Below, one piece after another: positions 57,873-64,000 of a stretch of DNA of 64,000 bases; the stretch's first letter is position 1, and the number at the start of each line of letters is the position of its first letter. The stretch lies in NCBI RefSeq assembly GCF_024323335.1, contig NC_066582.1:185474973-185538972 (forward strand), written 5' to 3'. Source of the DNA: Lathyrus oleraceus (lineage: Eukaryota; Streptophyta; Magnoliopsida; Fabales; Fabaceae). The notes under the pieces were generated by a model. That model did no database searches. It had not been told where the DNA came from and saw only the letters and a list, made by a program, of their open reading frames with translations. Position numbers and translations under genes: made by a program.

Positions 57873-59285
57873 ATGCCGACGGAAAAGTGTATCCCGAGTA
57901 AGTATCTTCGTTCTGCTTTTGTTATCTCTTGTTCTACCTTCTCTTGTTCTTCTATCTTTTAGGGTTTTGCCGTTGTATATTTTAGGGTTTTCTCCTCTAT
58001 TTTTCCGCCTCCAGGTTTTTTTTGTTGTGCTCCTCCCCCACTGATTCTCCTTTTCTCTATTTATGTTCTGTAGCTAGGGTTTGGGGATCAAAAGAGGTCT
58101 CTGCCAAGGCCTTTCTGTGCTCAGAAATTGGAGTGGTCTTTTTGGTGTATGGTTCGAAAAATGGTATTCTGAATTCGTACTTTCTTTCCCTGAATTTTGT
58201 TTCTACCCCAATTTGGGAATTTTCTGATATCTTGAAATTTACTGTGGGCTAATTAACCTTTTTACTGCAGGGAAAATGGTGTCTTCACTTGTTTTGCTGC
58301 AACATGCTTGAATTGATATGGTGTATTGTTGATGCTCATGAATTTGTCCTCAAGGTGATGCACTCGATATGCTGAGGTTTCCTTATGTTTCACTATGATC
58401 ATGACTCTTTCCAATGCTTCATGCAGGATATGGCTGCAAACTGTTGCATATAGGTTGAGACAGGTTTGGTTTCAAGTATAATGTCAACAGCATTTCATGG
58501 CTTGTTCATTGATGGAGTTTCTTGTTAGTCATGACTTGGTGATGTAGCAGGTCCGAGATTTTGGAAATTCCCTGGTTTGTTGCAAGCTGACTTGGTGAAT
58601 GTTTAGCTGCAGTTGCATTAAAAATCATGTACAGTCTTGATGATGCCAGATGTCAGGCTTATTTCCCAAGTGAACCACCAAAACCTGGTGAGGTTTTCTC
58701 AAGACAGAGTATTCCACTTAATGTTGGTGAATTTCAGTTATTCTAACTGTCCATAGTTTATTTCAACTGGTTTTTTGCAGGATGTTACTGCTGCCTCTAA
58801 CAGGTATTGGGGCTTGAGCATGTACCGGACTGCCCATAAACCTACTGCTGCATCTAACAGTAAGGAAATGGCTTCAAGACCAGTAGTATGAGGCTAGGTG
58901 CATCTGTTGTTGCTGACTTGTTGTTACTGGCGCATTGCAGGATGCTTTGGTTTGAAGTTGATAGTCTTCTGGAGAGGACCCACCAATGAATCCAACACTG
59001 AACAAGGATGCTGTAAAGCCTCAAAGGGCTCGAGAGATGCTCACTGATAGTGTTGCCAAAACTGCACTAGGAAACAGCAGCCGGACCTCGAACAGAAGAG
59101 CACGGAAGAAAGGTGTCCAAGGAGGATCAAGTTCCTCCAGTGTGCATAGAAGCAACGCTGGTTTGGCCCAGAAAAGCAGGCACAGGTCAAAGAGCCGATC
59201 TAAACATCAGTAGTTGCCATAAAGGAGACACTGCACATGGTCGCCCAGACATTGACGGTTTCTGTTTAAGACTTGATATAATAAA
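57873..59285 (+). pseudogene. Gene-like segment carried antisense in Ogre-B right LTR
   Basis: Copy of 45898-47310 with the same donor, acceptors and 75-codon basic frame (58986-59213). Its presence in both LTRs shows that it is now a replicated part of the element. Confidence 0.4.
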
Positions 59286-60492
59286 ATCTTCACCATCTCC
59301 ATTCTGCAAATGTAATGTATGGAACTCATTTATCCTCTGGAAATTCTGTGAACTTCATGTATACAATTTTGGCCTTACGAAACAGAAATTGGCCAGCCTA
59401 ATCGCTACAGTTGCCATTATCATTATTATTAATCCATATCTGAACACTGGATACCGTGACAACTGAGCAATTCAAAGTAAACAGTATTATGCTCAGCTCA
59501 TAAAGCAGTAACTGGAAGTCACCGCAAACCTGAATCTGAACAAGACAGCTGGGAACTTTTGGTCAAGCACCCCTGATGATCAATCCTAGTAGGCTGCTCA
59601 CTATACACATATCTTATCGTTTATATCATAACTTGGACTCACTCCAAATGAAGAGGTTTGTATGCTCTTCCTGTTAATGCAAGAAATACTATGACTCACA
59701 TATTCAGTGAAATTGACCAGATATCTTAGCACATCCCTTATAACAACTTCTCATAAAATAATAGTAATTCAAGTAGAGCTCCTTTTTTCCAGCCATGAAA
59801 AATTGATTAATAATGGATGAACTCGGGTGGTCTGAAAATACTGTAAACAAATCTGACAGCCTGCACGGTTGGACCTTCACAGCGGAAACCATGGCATTAC
59901 TAGATGATAACTTAAATTTCACCATTGAATCAAAGAAAATCTGCTAAGCCCATCACTTCCATAAAAAATGAAGTATTTCATCTCAATATAACAAAGTTAC
60001 TTCACTAAGTGCTCCCATCGATGTTTCTTTTCTTAATTTAAAACCCCCTTTTTTAAGTAGTTCAGATTCAATTGTTGAAAAAGTTTCAAGTGATAGGTTG
60101 ATTACTGTTGCAAATTTCTTTGGGTTAGGCCCTGTTTTGCAATGCAGGTAAAAACTAATTCCCGCTTTGATTTTGGTCCATTGGCTTCATATGGTTCCCG
60201 GTTGTGTATTTCGTTCTCCATTAAGTGTAACCCCCCTGTTATGCATTGCCTTGGTTTTGATATGATTGTGCATCCGTACTGGATCACTTCAGGTTGTGGG
60301 TTACTTCCTTGTTTTCTTTTGCCGCTCATGCAGGTTATGGCTTCATGTGTTGGACATACGAAGTTTCATGACACCAACAAGAATCATGAAGCATTATGCT
60401 TACTTGGCCAATCCAAGATCAAAATGGAATATGGGAGATCAAGGTCAAGATTAGGACAAGGATTTGGGATTTTAGAGTTTTTTAGGATTGGG

Positions 60493-60561
60493 TTGACTTT
60501 GGTCAAAGTTGACCAAAAAGTCAACTGTTGACCAAAGTCAACAAATGGTCAAAAATGTCAA
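60493..60561. promoter_or_regulatory. W-box cluster in U3 of Ogre-B right LTR
   Basis: Identical copy of 48518-48586. This is the 5' LTR and therefore the copy that would act as promoter of the element. Confidence 0.55.
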
Positions 60562-60959
60562 TTTTTTGTATTTTTCTTGTATGGAATCATATGTACTGGT
60601 TTAAACATGAAATAAATTGAAATGGATTAACAAATGGTTGAAATTGGTTTCACAATTGGCTTGAATGTTCGACTCTCGAGAAGAAAATAACTTGATTGAT
60701 AATGTATATGAACAAGACCATGAAATGATACCACAAGACTAGGGTTTTGACAAAGTATCCATGAACCAATAACATGACTAGCAAGTGACTTGAAACACAA
60801 GAAACTTGGTTGTTCAGATGACCCAGACCATAGAGGTATCTACGATCACAACACCATGACTTTGGATCCAAACCAATCCTCATGTAGAACCAAAGGTTAG
60901 GTTAGGCCAAGCACGCCAAACAAACATAAAAAATTCAGGAGCAAAATCGGGGTATGACA

Positions 60960-60964
60960 GATAC
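60960..60964. other. Target-site duplication of Ogre-B, right
   Basis: GATAC, directly after TATGACA; continues with the target sequence CGCTCACTG. Confidence 0.95.
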
Positions 60965-61577
60965 CGCTCACTGTTTATTATGTTAAATGTGTGATTTAAT
61001 ATAATTGCCAACGTCGCGAAAACCTATAGGGTCACACACAAAGGACGAATTGATGAGAGATAGAATAACTAAGGAACACCGTAAGGTACGGTGCACTTAA
61101 GTGGGAGACGAAATATGGTAAGGTACCAAATACTTAAGTGATTTTGGCATATTATGAGATATGGGCCAAAATGCACTTAAGTGGGCTTTTTGGCTTGAAG
61201 CCCACACAAGTGGTTCTATAAATAGAACCCCTTGGGTAGAAGCATTGTCACTCTAATTCACTCAGACAGAAATTCAAGTAGAGACTTGGAATTTTATTTC
61301 CCTCTTTCTCTCACTCAAAGCCTTCATTCATAACAGCTAGCACTGCGATTGAAGGAATCCGTTCGTGTGGACTGAGTAGAGACGTTGTCATCGTTCAACG
61401 TTCGTGATCGCCCCGTGGATCTGTATCAAAGGTTTTGATCATAATCAGAGATCTGCACCAAAGGTTTGAATCGCCACAAGAGGTAACGATTCTATCACTG
61501 ATCATGCCCATTCGTAAGGATCACTAAATGGAGAAATTTTTAAATTCCGTTGCGCCTTGGATGGCTATTCTCCAACA
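60960..61577 (+). repeat. 3' LTR of Copia-1, right part
   Basis: Starts with the second GATAC (60960-60964), continues CGCTCACTG exactly as in the 5' LTR, and ends CCAACA at 61577. Six substitutions versus 36471-37083. Together with 42283-43043, minus the duplicated 5 bp, it restores a length of 1374 bp. Confidence 0.95.
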
Positions 61578-62319
61578 CTTAGAACATCTTAAGATTATGA
61601 ATATTTTAGAATTTCTTAAGTCTTAGACTCTTTCTAAGTTGTATTTTTTCTACACCTCTGATTATAGATCAAGTGTAGTTTTTTTACACGAATCTTTTAA
61701 CAATTTGTTACAGAGCCGGAAATCTCCTGCTTTAGTGTCTGGGCATTTGAAGTCTTTAGCTTGTGTGCTAGAGAAAGGAAGTCGTAGACATGTGTGTTTG
61801 AGAAAGGAAGTCTTTAGCTTGTGGGCTTGAGCAAGGAAGTCTCAAACTTGTGTGTTTGAGCAACAAAGTCTTATACTTGTGTGTATAGGAAAAGGAAGTC
61901 TCAAACTTGTGTGTTTGAGCAACAAAGTCTTATACTTGTGTGTATAGGAAAAGGAAGTCTCTTGCTCGTAAGCTTAAGTAGTTGTAATCATATTTGGTTA
62001 TAGTGGAAATCCCTTGAAAGTACAAGGGGATTGAACTACTATAAAGTTGTGACAGGAACTAGGATAAACTTCTTGTTTCATTGCTTTTACTTTCTTCCTT
62101 TTGTACTTAAATATCCAATGATATCTACTCTGATCATCCAAATCAAATTCTGGTTCAGAATTTGATAAGGTCATTCAGAAGTCAAACTTGTTTTCTGAGT
62201 CAGACTCTAAATCATGTGTTCATACTCTGATAATGAAACATTATAAGCAGGAGAAGAAAAGGATTCATAAGAAAAAGGCAACACAATTCAACCCCCTTAT
62301 TGTGTTTTTCTCACCTTCA
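61578..62319 (+). repeat. SIRE-like LTR, second (partial) copy
   Basis: Repeats 34544-35285. It begins in mid-LTR directly after the Copia-1 3' LTR and ends CACCTTCA before the PBS variant TTGGCCTCAGAGC at 62321-62333. Confidence 0.9.
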
Positions 62320-62396
62320 GTTGGCCTCAGAGCAAAGTCTATGTTGAACACTTAATAGTGGTGCAGAAAAGATCCTAAGAAAAATATTTATTTTTC

Positions 62397-63900
62397 ATGT
62401 CGGATGATTCTGGATTGATTGGGGGTTCTCCTAGTGGTAATAATAATAATGATCAAAGTACATCTGAAAGGAACAACTATGTTGTTAGACCTTCAACATT
62501 TATTCTGTGGAGATTCGACTGAATTTGAATGGTGGAAAAGAAAGATGTACGCTCACTTTGTAGGACTTCATGATGGGTTATGGGACATCTTTGAAGATGG
62601 GGTTAACATTCAAGTTAATGGTGTTGGAATGGTGTCTGACAGAAAGTCTCTTACACCAGCTCAAAAAAATATTTACAAAAAACATCATAGAGTAAGAGGC
62701 ATATTGGTTGATTCTCTACCTCATTATGTGTATATCAAATAAATCCACTGCTCAGACTATCTTTAAATCCCTATATGCTAATATGAAGGGAATCAACAAG
62801 TTCAGGAAGCCAAGGCAAACCTTTTGGTTCAACAATATGAGTTGTTCAAGATGAAGGAAGATGAAGACGTTGAAACCATATTTTCCGGTTTCAAATTCTT
62901 GTATCTGGTCTTCAAGTGCTGAACAAAAGCTATACTACCTTTGACAATGTCAAGAAGGTTCTTAGGATTCTTCCTGTCAAATTCAGATCCAAGGTAACAA
63001 CTATTCAAGAGGCTAAATACTTAAACACATTAAATCTTGAAAGTCTTATCAACAATCTCCAGAGTCATGAGATGAACCTCAATGGAGATGAAACTGTCAA
63101 TAAGTCAAAGTCCCTTGCCCTGAAATCTTTTCAAAATCTGTAAAGGCTCCCAAAATTTGGAAATCTGAAGAAGCTTTTCAGTCAGAAGCTTATAAGGAAT
63201 ACTCGAATAATGAGAAGACGACCTTTATCATTAAAATATTTCAATACTTGCCCAAGAAGAAGAACAAATTCTCTAGTAGAAGCAGTGGCTTTAGAGGATC
63301 AAGTTCAAGAGATAATAAAGATAATCAAAAGGGTTGATTCAACTGCAAGAAGTATGGTCACTTTATTGTTGAATGTCCAGAGTTGCAAAAGGACAAGGAA
63401 AAGAAAGGAAGCTTCCAAAAGGACAACTTTAGAAACAAATTCAGAAAGACTTTCATGGCTATATGGGATAAACTTAACAAAGAAAAAGACTCTGAGAAAT
63501 AAAGATGAAGAGCAAGCCAATATTGCTTTGATGGATCTTACATCTTCTGAAGCAGAATCTAACTCAGATTTTGGTTTAGAATATGAGAAAGATGAGGTAT
63601 TTTCTAAATTATTTCGTTCTAATTTGATTACATTTATTCAAGAAGTTATGTGTAGGTTTCAGGAAAAGGCCAGACACATGAGAACATTAACAAAGAAATA
63701 TGGTCTTTTAAAAGAGGAATTTAAATTTATTTAAAGCAAGAATGAAACTCTTAAGAGAGAACATATTTCTCCTGTTAGAGATGTGTTTGATAAAATTCTT
63801 GATAAGCATGAAACAACTCTACAAGAAATTACCTTAATTGGCCTTGAAATAGCAAAACTTGCATCCATGATCTATGGTGTAAGTAGGAGCAGAGGAGAAG
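62397..63900 (+). pseudogene. SIRE-like Gag, multiply frameshifted
   Basis: Begins MSDDSGLIGGSPSG, then, with repeated frame changes, GDSTEFEWWKRKMYAHF, LNKSYTTFDNVKKVLRILP and LNLESLINNLQSHEMNLNG. A zinc-knuckle remnant (NCKKYGHFIVEC, first Cys lost) follows near 63343-63380, then a Ser/Asp/Glu-rich segment (SSEAESNSDFGLEYEKDE) and a coiled coil. Order and composition match Gag of SIRE/Maximus copia elements. It breaks at about 63907, where another LTR begins. Confidence 0.82.
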
Positions 63901-63907
63901 GTCTGGG

Positions 63908-64000
63908 TGTAGCGGTAAAATTTTGAGATTAAGCTATTGATTAACTTAACTTGTAAAGCTAGAGTCACCACCGCGCTTTTATTGTTTCCAAAGGAAAAGG
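63908..64000 (-). repeat. Start of a third Ogre/Tat-like LTR
   Basis: TGTAGCGGTAAAATTTTGAG opens the segment. Then AGAGTCACCACCGCGC and CCAAAGGAAAAGG match in order the conserved Ogre-A/B LTR words AGAGTCGCCACCGTGC and CCAAAGGAGGGAAAGG. Orientation is inferred from that match. The rest is beyond the window. Confidence 0.6.

Larger units (their letters stand above)
43044..60959 (-). mobile_element. Ogre-B: very young, coding-deleted Ogre element
   Basis: Two LTRs of 5941 and 5940 bp enclose only 6.0 kb of internal sequence. GATAC flanks both sides, and the empty site is visible in the Copia-1 5' LTR. Read on the minus strand: PBS, leader, a deleted and frameshifted gag, the last part of integrase, a long 3' UTR with a 38-bp array, and the polypurine tract. 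No protease, RT, RNase H or integrase core. Near-identical LTRs with no functional ORF imply that proteins from another Ogre copy made the insertion. Confidence 0.95.
55020..60959 (-). repeat. 5' LTR of Ogre-B (5940 bp)
   Basis: Copy of 43044-48984, shifted by 11976 before and 11975 after the homopolymer difference. All features of the left LTR are present, including predicted small ORFs with identical translations. Confidence 0.96.
35710..61577 (+). mobile_element. Copia-1: young Ty1/copia element (nested host of Ogre-B)
   Basis: LTRs of 1374 bp at 35710-37083 and 42283-43043 plus 60965-61577 start TGTTGG and end CCAACA; they differ at 8 positions (about 0.6%). Domain order gag-PR-INT-RT-RH is that of copia. 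The 3' LTR is split by Ogre-B. Unusually, the bases before the 5' LTR (35692-35709) repeat the internal 3' end including the polypurine tract (42265-42282), and the element is flanked by 1.15-kb direct copies of SIRE sequence in place of a 5-bp duplication. Gag is internally deleted and the pol frame is shifted once, so the copy is not autonomous as it stands. Confidence 0.9.

Overview
The window reads as gene-poor, repeat-dense plant nuclear DNA. The combination of giant Ogre-type (Ty3/gypsy, Tat lineage) elements with LTRs over 5 kb, a SIRE/Maximus-like copia element and many nested insertions points to a legume, most likely tribe Fabeae (pea/vetch/lentil group); this is inference from element types, not from a host marker gene. 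I see no convincing intact host gene, no rRNA and no functional tRNA gene. Nearly every base can be assigned to transposable elements in different states of decay.

Layout. (1) 1-15152: Ogre-A on the minus strand, with a partial 3' LTR (1-2106), an internal region carrying an intact gag ORF but almost no pol, two tandem arrays in the 3' UTR, a primer-binding site and a full 5.2-kb 5' LTR (9938-15152). (2) 15153-18132: remnant of another Ty3/gypsy element (ORF downstream of pol, polypurine tract, LTR with TATA box). (3) 18134-29892: tandem, LTR-sharing array of a small copia-derived non-autonomous element (TRIM-like), interrupted by a 3.6-kb unassigned segment containing an 809-bp MITE and by a 2.8-kb probable solo LTR. 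(4) 29893-33888: old non-coding repeats with recurrent 20-bp palindromes and a faint gypsy tail. (5) 33889-63907: a SIRE-like copia element split by a young copia element (Copia-1, 35710-61577), whose 3' LTR is in turn split by Ogre-B (43044-60959). (6) 63908-64000: the start of a third Ogre-like LTR.

Chronology. Ogre-B is the youngest event: its 5.94-kb LTRs differ, as far as I can read, by one A in a homopolymer. It is flanked by a 5-bp GATAC duplication, and the uninterrupted target is still present in the 5' LTR of Copia-1. The Copia-1 LTRs differ at 8 of 1374 positions. Copia-1 lies between two nearly identical 1.15-kb copies of SIRE sequence, an unusual arrangement for integrase-mediated insertion.

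Function. Both Ogre copies lack protease, RT, RNase H and most of integrase, and Ogre-B also lacks a usable gag. Their young LTRs therefore imply mobilisation in trans. What they retain is cis-acting: PBS, polypurine tract, LTRs, and several unusual structured features. These are (a) ~65-nt LTR modules with nested, compensated hairpins, (b) 3'-UTR motifs matching the tRNA segment that pairs with the PBS, (c) a second PBS-like site inside the LTR, (d) in Ogre-B, an antisense gene-like segment and a tRNA-like Pol III-type unit. These are the best candidates for something undescribed.
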